DNA of 64,000 nt, taken from Paraglaciecola sp. L3A3. GTDB taxonomy: Bacteria > Pseudomonadota > Gammaproteobacteria > Enterobacterales > Alteromonadaceae. Under the pieces are notes generated by a model. That model saw only the letters and a program-made list of their open reading frames with translations, was not told the DNA's origin and did not search any database. The stretch lies in NCBI RefSeq assembly GCF_009796765.1, contig NZ_CP047023.1, positions 186,001 to 250,000 on the forward strand, read 5' to 3'. Below are positions 18,521 to 25,834 of this stretch, piece after piece (within the stretch, counting starts at the first letter, position 1; each line of letters opens with the position of its first letter). Both the position numbers and the translations under genes were made by a program.

Positions 18521-19426
18521 ATGAAGACAGACATAACAATTTATTTGTTAGAAGATAATTCAGATGACATCTATCTTTTCAAGCAGATTGTTAATGCAGA
18601 TGATAGCTGTAGATATATAACTGTCGATTTTGCTTCAGTAACAAGTTTGCAAAAGTCTCTTGAATATATAATTCCTGACTTGTTAGTTATTGATTTAAAT
18701 ATCTCAGAAAGTCTAGGTTTACAAACGTTAAAAGATGTAAAAGAGATAAGCCAAGATCTTCCTATCATTGTTTTAACCGGTAGTGATGAAACGCTAGGTT
18801 TACAAGCAATAAAGTTAGGGGCTCAAGATTACCTATTAAAGGATGAAGTCAGCACTCACTCTCTTAAGCGGGCAATCTCATATGCGAGAGAGCGCAGCGT
18901 TTTGTATGCTGCACTTGAAGAATTAGCAATTAAGGATAAGTTGACGGATCTATATAATCGAGCTGCTTTTGATCACAGATTAGAAAATTTTGAAGCTGAT
19001 TATGTCCGATATCAAAGATCTTATGCAGCCATACTGTTTGATATTAACGGGTTTAAGTTGATCAATGATAATTATGGGCATGGGGTTGGAGACATTATTT
19101 TACAGCAAGTTGCCCACCGTTTGAAAATGTTTAATCGAGCGAGTGATTTTATTTGTCGCTTTGGTGGAGATGAGTTTTTGTTAATTGCTCCCAGCGTTAC
19201 CTGTGCTGAATCTTTAACTGAAATAATAGAAAATAAAAGGGCAATAATAGATGATAAATATGCTCTTAAGTCACCTGATAATGAATTAATTACTGTAGAT
19301 GTGTCGATTGCCATTGGCGGAGCGATTCGCGGACTAGATGCAAAAAGCCCTTATGACTTAGTTCAGGCTGCAGATAAAAATATGTATGCAGACAAGGGCA
19401 ATAAATCAATTTCTAAGTGTTGGTAA
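18521..19426 (+). CDS. Response regulator-diguanylate cyclase next to the MSHA cluster
   Basis: The 301-residue protein has a receiver (about 5-125) with intact phosphorylation site D58 (VIDLNI), acidic pair E11/D12, the T of VLTGS and the K of YLLKDE. A GGDEF domain (about 140-298) follows, with active site RFGGDEF (about 214) and inhibitory site RASD five residues before it. It should make c-di-GMP in response to a kinase. It ends 171 bp before mshI on the same strand, in the place where Vibrio clusters carry mshH. The cluster encodes MshE, an extension ATPase with c-di-GMP-binding motifs, so a local role in pilus control is a reasonable inference. No kinase gene is adjacent. Confidence 0.92.
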   Translation: MKTDITIYLLEDNSDDIYLFKQIVNADDSCRYITVDFASVTSLQKSLEYIIPDLLVIDLNISESLGLQTLKDVKEISQDLPIIVLTGSDETLGLQAIKLGAQDYLLKDEVSTHSLKRAISYARERSVLYAALEELAIKDKLTDLYNRAAFDHRLENFEADYVRYQRSYAAILFDINGFKLINDNYGHGVGDIILQQVAHRLKMFNRASDFICRFGGDEFLLIAPSVTCAESLTEIIENKRAIIDDKYALKSPDNELITVDVSIAIGGAIRGLDAKSPYDLVQAADKNMYADKGNKSISKCW

Positions 19427-19455
19427 AGTTTAACACTCCGCAAGAGTAAGAAAAA

Positions 19456-19483
19456 ATTTATATATAGTTAACTATATATAAAT
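19456..19483. repeat. Perfect 28-bp palindrome upstream of mshI
   Basis: The left arm ATTTATATATAGTT is exactly complemented by the right arm, centred on GTTAAC. A second, 10-bp palindrome AGGTTAACCT with the same GTTAAC core is at 19500-19509, 35 bp away centre to centre. No T-run follows on the plus strand, so it is not a typical terminator. It may be an operator, a cruciform or an AT-rich protein-binding site for the MSHA promoter region. Confidence 0.85.
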
Positions 19484-19597
19484 AGATCGAATACTCCTAA
19501 GGTTAACCTCTATTTTTATAAATCATTGGATTTATTAAATAAATTTGATCGAATTATCTGCTTTTAGCGCTGGCGCTTTGTAATTATTTTTGCTGTA

Positions 19598-20560
19598 ATG
19601 GCATTAACTACGGGCATCTTAGCGTACGATATGAATATTGGCTGGCGTCAGTACATCAAAACTAAATTTAGAAAAGCATCTAAGTTCCATTCTGTTGGGA
19701 TTGAATTTGGTGTGCATAATTTGCATATATCAAGTTTACAAAAGTCTAATGGCCAATTAATTTGGGTTAAACAACATTCTTTAAGTAAAGAAAATTGGCA
19801 ACATCAGCTAAAACATTACGTTGAACAAAATAAATTGCAAAGCACTAAATGTAATGTAGTGTTATCAATATCTAAATATCAAATCATGCATTTAGATCGA
19901 CCAGCAGTAGACGATTCTGAGCTAGTACAAGCATTACAATGGAGTGTTAAAGAGAACCTGCCTGGTGACGAAGATTTAGTTGTTGATTATTTTGATCCCC
20001 CCACATCGTCATCTGGTATAAAACAAGTCAATGTGGTTGCCGTTACCAAAAGTGAAATTTGTTCGATTCGTGATGGTATTTTGGAAGCGGCTTTAGTCTT
20101 AGAAAAAATATGCATAGAAGAATTGTCAATTTGCAACCTGATCCCTTTTAGCGAAGATGCAGCGATTGTATTAAAACAAGAGCAGGGTGGACAACTAAGC
20201 TTAAATATTATCAAACAAAGTAAGCTGTTTTTTTCTCGCCGACTTAATGGTTATGAAAATTTGGGCAGTTTGTCAGCTGAAGAATTATCTATGGGAATCG
20301 TGGATAATTTAGGCTTGGAAGTACAACGTTCTATGGACTATTTTGAGAGTCAATTACGTCAAGCGCCAGTTAAAAAACTGTATCTTGTATTGGATAGCAC
20401 TCACCAAGATGTAATAGCAGATCTTATAAAAGATTTAGTGTATGTGTCTGTTGTGCCGTTTGAGCCAGAAATTCAAAAAGAACAGGACTTATCGCTAAAT
20501 CCAAAAAGTTTTACAAGTTTAGCGGCAGCTCTAGCTAGCGATAAGGTACTTGCCGAATGA
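19598..20560 (+). CDS. mshI: MSHA biogenesis protein MshI (PilM-like)
   Basis: The 320-residue protein is the cytoplasmic, actin-fold PilM-like component of the MSHA pilus alignment complex. Near the N-terminus it has HSVGIEFGVHNLHISSL, the first phosphate-loop-like strand pair of the actin/FtsA fold. ALQWSVKENLPGDEDLVVDYFD resembles the PilM segment around the PilN-binding groove. The start is uncertain: ATG 19598 and ATG 19631 are both in frame and neither has a clear ribosome-binding site. It begins the long msh operon, and its stop overlaps the next start (ATGA). Confidence 0.85.
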   Translation: MALTTGILAYDMNIGWRQYIKTKFRKASKFHSVGIEFGVHNLHISSLQKSNGQLIWVKQHSLSKENWQHQLKHYVEQNKLQSTKCNVVLSISKYQIMHLDRPAVDDSELVQALQWSVKENLPGDEDLVVDYFDPPTSSSGIKQVNVVAVTKSEICSIRDGILEAALVLEKICIEELSICNLIPFSEDAAIVLKQEQGGQLSLNIIKQSKLFFSRRLNGYENLGSLSAEELSMGIVDNLGLEVQRSMDYFESQLRQAPVKKLYLVLDSTHQDVIADLIKDLVYVSVVPFEPEIQKEQDLSLNPKSFTSLAAALASDKVLAE

Positions 20561-21171
20561 AGCTTAATATAAATCTGTATACAGCCGACCTTCAACCTAA
20601 ACTTAGAGTGCTTTCTTTACCTTTTGTGGTTGCAGTCTGGCTAATCCTTGTTGTTGTTGCTGTTTTAATTAATAGCTACGTTTCTTTTTCTCAACAAGAA
20701 TTGATGACAGAACTTGAGCAAACGCAGAATAATAACAGTCAACAAAGTGCGTTAATTAAATCCTTGCAAGATGAGTATGATGGATTAGTCACGGACCCTA
20801 AATTATTAGCTGAAGTAGCAACTAAACAGCAAATAATTAAGATGAAAAAGCGAGTTTATGTTGAATTGGTTGGCCAAGATACACAAAAACGTACTGGTTT
20901 TGCAGATTTGATGATTGATTTAGCTGAGAATCATCAGAAAGAATTATGGCTCACTCGGATATATATGGATAGCACCAGTGTCACTATTGAAGGTGCTACC
21001 CAAGACTCTGAATATATTCCAATGTGGGTCAACAAATTAAGTGACTCTAGTTTTTTTCGAGGACAAGAGTTTTCTGACACACGAATATTTCGAGATGATG
21101 AAGGATTATTGAATTTTATTTTGACCAAAGATGCAGATACACAAACTGCTCAGGCGGTGGCAAATGAGTGA
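20557..21171 (+). CDS. PilN-like MSHA biogenesis protein (second MshI-type subunit)
   Basis: The 204-residue protein has the PilN layout: a short cytoplasmic N-terminus opening with MKLNINLYTADLQPK, which resembles the PilN segment that docks on PilM. One membrane helix follows (about 22-42), then a coiled coil (about 45-75) and a periplasmic ferredoxin-like fold (about 95-190). It overlaps the gene before by four bases and mshJ by eight bases, which points to translational coupling in the alignment-complex module I-N-J-K. Confidence 0.85.
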   Translation: MKLNINLYTADLQPKLRVLSLPFVVAVWLILVVVAVLINSYVSFSQQELMTELEQTQNNNSQQSALIKSLQDEYDGLVTDPKLLAEVATKQQIIKMKKRVYVELVGQDTQKRTGFADLMIDLAENHQKELWLTRIYMDSTSVTIEGATQDSEYIPMWVNKLSDSSFFRGQEFSDTRIFRDDEGLLNFILTKDADTQTAQAVANE

Positions 21172-21838
21172 ATCTAAAGTATCTGAATTTTCTAAACTTT
21201 CAGATAAGTTCATAGAGTTAAGCACGCGAGAGCAAGTGTTATTGTTTTTGGCAGGTGTCGCGTTGATTGTATATTTGCTTTACACATTACTGTTAGAGCC
21301 TACATTTGATAAAACACAAATGTTGAATACCAATATTATCGCTGAGAAAGAGCAACAGCAAACGGTGAAGTTGCAGTTAGAAAAATTAACCAATGGTGTT
21401 CAGGTCGACCTTAATATTGAAGTTCGTCAGCGTATTGAAAAATTAAATCAAGAAATCAATGCCTTAGACGAAAAATTACAAAATAAGATAAGTAATTTAG
21501 TGCCAGCTAAGCAGATGGTAGAAGTGCTAGAAAGTGTATTAAAAAATAGTAAAGATATTAAATTAATTGCACTAAATTCGATTCCACCTACGCCTTTATA
21601 TTTGGGTGAAACTAATACAGATAAACCTAAAGAGGTTGCTGAACTTTATCATCATGGTGTTAAGCTAGTTTTTGAAGGGTCTTACTTTGCGATACAAGCT
21701 TATTTAGAAAAACTAGAATCTCTGAAGTGGAAGTTTTATTGGAAAAAGTTCGAATACAAGGTTGAAGAATACCCTGCTAGTCGAGTTGAACTAGAAATTT
21801 TTACTGTAAGCACCAGTAAAGCTTTTATGGGAGTATAG
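21164..21838 (+). CDS. mshJ: MSHA biogenesis protein MshJ (PilO-like)
   Basis: The 224-residue PilO-like inner-membrane protein has a short cytoplasmic segment, one membrane helix (LLFLAGVALIVYLLYTLLL, about 24-42), a coiled coil (about 60-110) and a periplasmic domain. The ATG at 21164 is chosen because it lies inside the preceding stop (ATGAGTGA) and leaves a standard short N-terminus; an in-frame ATG 11 codons earlier is less likely. It should pair with the PilN-like protein. Confidence 0.88.
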   Translation: MSESKVSEFSKLSDKFIELSTREQVLLFLAGVALIVYLLYTLLLEPTFDKTQMLNTNIIAEKEQQQTVKLQLEKLTNGVQVDLNIEVRQRIEKLNQEINALDEKLQNKISNLVPAKQMVEVLESVLKNSKDIKLIALNSIPPTPLYLGETNTDKPKEVAELYHHGVKLVFEGSYFAIQAYLEKLESLKWKFYWKKFEYKVEEYPASRVELEIFTVSTSKAFMGV

Positions 21839-21841
21839 GTG

Positions 21842-22177
21842 ATGCGACTACTATTTTTTATATTTCTGTGCTTAAGCCAGATTACTTTCGTTGCAGCAAA
21901 AACATTGATCGACCCAACTAAACCTCAAGGTGCTTTTCATCAGAAAAAAATGCAAGATGAAGTAAGCTCCGCACTAGTACTTAATGCTGTTTTTATAACG
22001 GGTCAAAGTAAGTATGCAGTAATTAATGGAAAGCAATATCGAGTAGCAGACTTTGTACAAGGTAATAAAGTGATTTTGATTAGTCAAAATCAGGTAATAC
22101 TCAATACAGATAGTGGCGAAAAAACACTATTTATAAATAACCACAATATTAAAAAAGATATCAACAATGGTTTTTAA
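21842..22177 (+). CDS. mshK: MSHA biogenesis protein MshK (PilP-like)
   Basis: The 111-residue secreted protein has a signal peptide (LLFFIFLCLSQITFVAA) and a small beta domain with DPTKPQG, VLNAVFITGQSKYAVINGKQYRVADFV and a GEKTLFINN end. This is the short PilP/GspC homology-region type that links the inner-membrane PilO-like subunits to the secretin MshL. A GTG one codon before the ATG is possible. It overlaps mshL by 11 bases. Confidence 0.85.
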   Translation: MRLLFFIFLCLSQITFVAAKTLIDPTKPQGAFHQKKMQDEVSSALVLNAVFITGQSKYAVINGKQYRVADFVQGNKVILISQNQVILNTDSGEKTLFINNHNIKKDINNGF

Positions 22178-23840
22178 AAAATTATTATTTATTAGTTTGG
22201 TGATTGTAACTTGTGGCTGTCAAACTCCACCTCAAAAGAGTGCTGTGGAGAATTCTCTAGATTCTGCGATTGCCGAATTTGATCAGCAAAAAAATACAAC
22301 GGCTAAATCTCTTGATTCAATACCTGATGAAGTGAATCAAGCTTTATTGCCGAAAACAACTGAAACACCTGAGCAACTCTTTGGCGTAGTAAAGTACGAT
22401 ATCAATGCGCAACAACTGCCAGCCGCTGTATTTTTTAGCAGCATAGTAAAAGATACCCCTTTTAGTGTGGCTATTCACCCAGAAGTGACGGGCGATATTT
22501 CATTAGATTTAAAACAAGTAGCGCTAAATGATGTATTTGATTTAGTTGCAGAACTTTACGGTTACGAAATTGAGCGTAAACAAAATATTTATCGTATCTA
22601 TCCGTCAGGTATGCGCACCGAAACTTTTGCAGTTAATTATTTATTAATGAAAAGAAATGGTACTACCCAAACAAGTATAACCTCGGGTGGTGTATCACAA
22701 GTTGCTTCGAGCAGTAGCGGTAATAGTAGTAATCAAAGTGGTACTAGCTCTCAAAATAACTTCAGTGGCAATAGTAACAGTAGTAATAGCAGTGGTGGCA
22801 ACAGTTCTAATTCTAATAGTGGTAATGGCACAAACATTTCGACTAGCACTGATACCGATTTTTGGTCGGATTTATTGGCAACTTTAGAGACAATGATCCC
22901 TGAAGGGGATGGCAGAAGCGTGATGGTTACACCACAAGCAGGATTAGTGACAGTGCGAGCACTACCTGGTGAGATTCGCTCAATAAAGGCTTTTCTAGAT
23001 GTGTCTGAAGAAATAGTGCAAAGACAAGTTATCTTAGAAGCTAGAATTATTGAAGTATCCTTAGATGACGGTTACCAACAAGGGATAAATTGGGGACAGA
23101 TCTTGGCTAATAGTGGCTCGACAGATTTCCAGTTTTCAACTACAGCAGGCACCATTGGTAACTCAATCAGCGCAGCTTTAGGTAATGTCACAAGCTTGTC
23201 TTTTGTTAATAAAGATTTCTCGGGTGTTTTATCCTTATTATCAACTCAAGGTAATGTTCAGGTTCTGTCTAGCCCAAGAGTCACTGCGACTAATAATCAA
23301 AAAGCTGTGATTAAAGTGGGTGATGACGAATATTTTGTTACTGACGTATCCAGCCAAAGTACCATTTCATCAAGTAGCACATCTGTAGTTCCAAATATTG
23401 AACTAACTCCATTCTTCTCTGGTATTGCTTTAGATGTGACCCCGCAAATTAATCAGTATGATGAAGTGTTGTTACATGTGCATCCTTCAGTGATAGAAAC
23501 ACAAGAACAAGAGAAAGTGGTTACTTTAAACGAAGAGCAATACATTTTACCGTTAGCACAAAGTAACATTCGAGAGTCAGATACTGTTATTAAAGCTAAA
23601 TCGGGAGAAATTGTGGTAATAGGCGGCCTTATGCAATCCATTATTTCTACTTCCGAATCTCAAACTCCTTGGTTAGGTGATATTCCAGTATTTGGTAATT
23701 TATTTAAAAGCAAACAAGAAAAAGAAGTGAAAAAGGAATTGATCATTTTGATTCGACCTACAGTTGTTAATAATAATACTTGGAAACAGGAATTACGCCG
23801 CAGTCGAGATCAAATGGCTGACTGGCTTTTAGTGGATTAA
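22167..23840 (+). CDS. mshL: MSHA outer-membrane secretin MshL
   Basis: The 557-residue lipoprotein forms the outer-membrane pore for the pilus. The lipobox is VTCGC, with the lipidated cysteine near residue 18. A secretin-and-TonB short domain (about 75-150) is followed by a Ser/Asn/Gly-rich linker (about 181-228), an N1-type domain, and the conserved secretin core. That core includes RQVILEARIIEVSLDDGYQQGINW, VLSSPRVTATNNQKAVIKVGDD and KSGEIVVIGGLMQS, ending with KKELIILIRPTVV. The linker is low-complexity and replaces what is a shorter spacer in many secretins. It is followed after three bases by mshM. Confidence 0.95.
   Translation: MVFKKLLFISLVIVTCGCQTPPQKSAVENSLDSAIAEFDQQKNTTAKSLDSIPDEVNQALLPKTTETPEQLFGVVKYDINAQQLPAAVFFSSIVKDTPFSVAIHPEVTGDISLDLKQVALNDVFDLVAELYGYEIERKQNIYRIYPSGMRTETFAVNYLLMKRNGTTQTSITSGGVSQVASSSSGNSSNQSGTSSQNNFSGNSNSSNSSGGNSSNSNSGNGTNISTSTDTDFWSDLLATLETMIPEGDGRSVMVTPQAGLVTVRALPGEIRSIKAFLDVSEEIVQRQVILEARIIEVSLDDGYQQGINWGQILANSGSTDFQFSTTAGTIGNSISAALGNVTSLSFVNKDFSGVLSLLSTQGNVQVLSSPRVTATNNQKAVIKVGDDEYFVTDVSSQSTISSSSTSVVPNIELTPFFSGIALDVTPQINQYDEVLLHVHPSVIETQEQEKVVTLNEEQYILPLAQSNIRESDTVIKAKSGEIVVIGGLMQSIISTSESQTPWLGDIPVFGNLFKSKQEKEVKKELIILIRPTVVNNNTWKQELRRSRDQMADWLLVD
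22705..22850 (+). repeat. Ser/Asn/Gly low-complexity tract in mshL
   Basis: About 48 codons are almost all Ser, Asn, Gly, Gln and Thr, made from repeated AGT/AGC/AAT/GGT triplets. The degenerate triplet repetition could change length by slippage, which would alter the secretin linker. Confidence 0.75.
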
Positions 23841-23843
23841 ACC

Positions 23844-24752
23844 ATGTATTTATACCACTACGGTATTAAAGAATTACCCTTTACTCTAACTCCCAATACT
23901 AGTTATTTCTTTGGCTTACCTAGTCATAAAGAAGCGATTCAAGTTTTACTTACCGCTTTAAAAACCGGAGAAGGGTTTATTAAAGTCACCGGTGAAGTAG
24001 GAACAGGTAAAACTTTAATCTGTAGAAAGTTGCTAAACGAATTACCTGATCATTTTGTTGCTGCTTATATCCCAAATCCATATTTAACCCCAAGTGAATT
24101 ACGCCGAGCCGTCGCTAACGAGTTAAACGTAGTATTGACTGACCAAGCCGATCAGCAAGAGTTCACCCAGCGTATTCAACAACGCCTTATACAAATTAAT
24201 CAAAGTAATAGAGGCGTGGTGTTAATAATTGATGAAGCACAAGCATTACCCGTAGAAAGTATTGAAGCATTAAGGCTAGTTACTAATTTAGAAACTGAAA
24301 CTAGAAAGCTAATTCAAGTGGTGTTATTTGGACAGCCAGAGTTAAATGATAAATTAGCCTTACCTGAGTTAAGACAATTAAAACAGAGAATTACCTTTGC
24401 CTATTCTTTACGTTTAATGGATGCCGATCAAGTTTATCAATATGTGAAGCATAGGATGTTGGTGGCGGGTTATAAAGGGGCTGAAATATTTGATCGAACT
24501 TGTTGTAAATTATTATATAAAGCCAGTCAAGGAACCCCTCGAATTGTAAATGTATTATGTCATAAAGCCTTGATGTTAGCTTACGGTGAGGGACAGCTGA
24601 AAATTACTGAAGCTTATTTAAAATTGGCGATTAAAGATACAGAAGCGGCAATTCCAATCTCCAATAGAATGAATATAGTCCTTTACAGTGTGCTATTAAT
24701 TGTATTCATAATTGTGGCTGGGTACTTTGGTTTTATGAGGTTTTTCTCATGA
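23844..24752 (+). CDS. mshM: MSHA biogenesis ATPase MshM (ExeA/GspA-like)
   Basis: The 302-residue AAA ATPase resembles ExeA/GspA, which help assemble the secretin across peptidoglycan. Walker A is GEVGTGKTLICR (about 48-59), Walker B is GVVLIIDEAQALP (about 125-137), and sensor/arginine motifs lie in ELRQLKQRITF and GTPRIVNVLCHKAL. A C-terminal membrane helix (about 275-297) anchors it. It overlaps mshN by ATGA. Confidence 0.93.
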   Translation: MYLYHYGIKELPFTLTPNTSYFFGLPSHKEAIQVLLTALKTGEGFIKVTGEVGTGKTLICRKLLNELPDHFVAAYIPNPYLTPSELRRAVANELNVVLTDQADQQEFTQRIQQRLIQINQSNRGVVLIIDEAQALPVESIEALRLVTNLETETRKLIQVVLFGQPELNDKLALPELRQLKQRITFAYSLRLMDADQVYQYVKHRMLVAGYKGAEIFDRTCCKLLYKASQGTPRIVNVLCHKALMLAYGEGQLKITEAYLKLAIKDTEAAIPISNRMNIVLYSVLLIVFIIVAGYFGFMRFFS

Positions 24753-25834
24753 GTGTGATCAACAAGATGTTAAAAGATCTTGAATCTAGAGAGTCACAAA
24801 CTGAGGCGATAAACGCCGACTATCAACCACCTGAAAAAAAGTCTTCTAAAATTAGAGTTATACTTCTACTAATCATTGCCGTGGCGGCTATCGCTTATGC
24901 GATATTGAGCAATTCTAGACATATGAAAGATGAAGCTCCTTTATCAATAAAATTAAAAGATACTGTACCGGTAGCTGAGCCTAAAATAGTTAAAAAGATG
25001 CAAAGTGTTGAGCTTAAAGATATACCTAAAACCCAACAGACTAAGCCTGTTTTAGTATTTGATGATGGAGTAATTCAACAACCTGTGGGAAAAAAAGTTG
25101 AGCAAGGAGAGATAGAACAAAGCTCACAAATAGTCACTGTAGAGATACCCACACCAGATGTAGAAGCAAGAACAATAGTTGAACCAGTGACTGAAAATCC
25201 TATTGTCGAGAATAAACCTAGAAAAAAGCCAGCGACATTTAGCATGAGTGGTAGCGGTCAAGATAAAAGGTTGGCAGAGCTCAAACAAAATATTTCAGAA
25301 AATCTTGCCGCAGGTAATACGACTCAAGCAAGCTCATTACTTGCAACATTATTGAAGTCTGAGCCAGACAATATAAATGCTCGAAAAAAACTTGCATCAT
25401 TAAAGTTCTCGCAAGGAAATTATGTTCAAGCAAAACTATTATTAATTGAGGGTGTGGAAGTCTTTCCAGAAAGAACAGACTTTCGCTTGATGCTTGCCCG
25501 CGTTTATGTGGCACAAGAGCAGCCCAATCAGGCAATGAAAGCTATTAGTGGATTTCAACCCAAAATTGATACAGAAGAGTTTTTAGCCTACAGAGCAGGT
25601 TTGGCAAGACAGCTTAAACAAATTGATTTAGCCAAAACTGACTACTTAACCTTAACAGAAATTTCACCATCTAATGGCAAGTGGTGGTTAGGATTAGGCA
25701 TAATTGAGGATCAAACTGGCAATTATGATGCCGCGCTTCCGGCTTATCAGAAGGCATTACGATCTAATCAGTTAGAAAATGCAGTTAACGCTTTTGTTGA
25801 GCAAAGAATACAAATATTGTTGGAGGCTGAATGA
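24749..25834 (+). CDS. mshN: MSHA biogenesis protein MshN (TPR protein)
   Basis: The 361-residue inner-membrane protein begins MSVINKMLKDLESRE. It has one membrane helix (about 35-52), a charged Pro/Val/Lys-rich periplasmic linker (about 55-165) and C-terminal tetratricopeptide repeats (about 170-360). The TPR part is expected to bind other pilus assembly parts. It overlaps mshM before and mshE after by four bases each. Confidence 0.9.
   Translation: MSVINKMLKDLESRESQTEAINADYQPPEKKSSKIRVILLLIIAVAAIAYAILSNSRHMKDEAPLSIKLKDTVPVAEPKIVKKMQSVELKDIPKTQQTKPVLVFDDGVIQQPVGKKVEQGEIEQSSQIVTVEIPTPDVEARTIVEPVTENPIVENKPRKKPATFSMSGSGQDKRLAELKQNISENLAAGNTTQASSLLATLLKSEPDNINARKKLASLKFSQGNYVQAKLLLIEGVEVFPERTDFRLMLARVYVAQEQPNQAMKAISGFQPKIDTEEFLAYRAGLARQLKQIDLAKTDYLTLTEISPSNGKWWLGLGIIEDQTGNYDAALPAYQKALRSNQLENAVNAFVEQRIQILLEAE

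Noticed and set aside
19456..19483. Palindrome read as a terminator of the diguanylate cyclase gene
   Set aside because: The stem is almost all A/T and lacks a T-run on the plus strand, so it would be a poor rho-independent terminator.
22705..22850. Triplet-repetitive DNA in mshL as a CRISPR-like or minisatellite array
   Set aside because: There are no constant repeats with unique spacers; it is coding low-complexity sequence.
22687..22887. Valine/isoleucine-rich open frame inside mshL
   Set aside because: It arises from the triplet-repetitive Ser/Asn/Gly linker read out of frame. The secretin frame is continuous and conserved.
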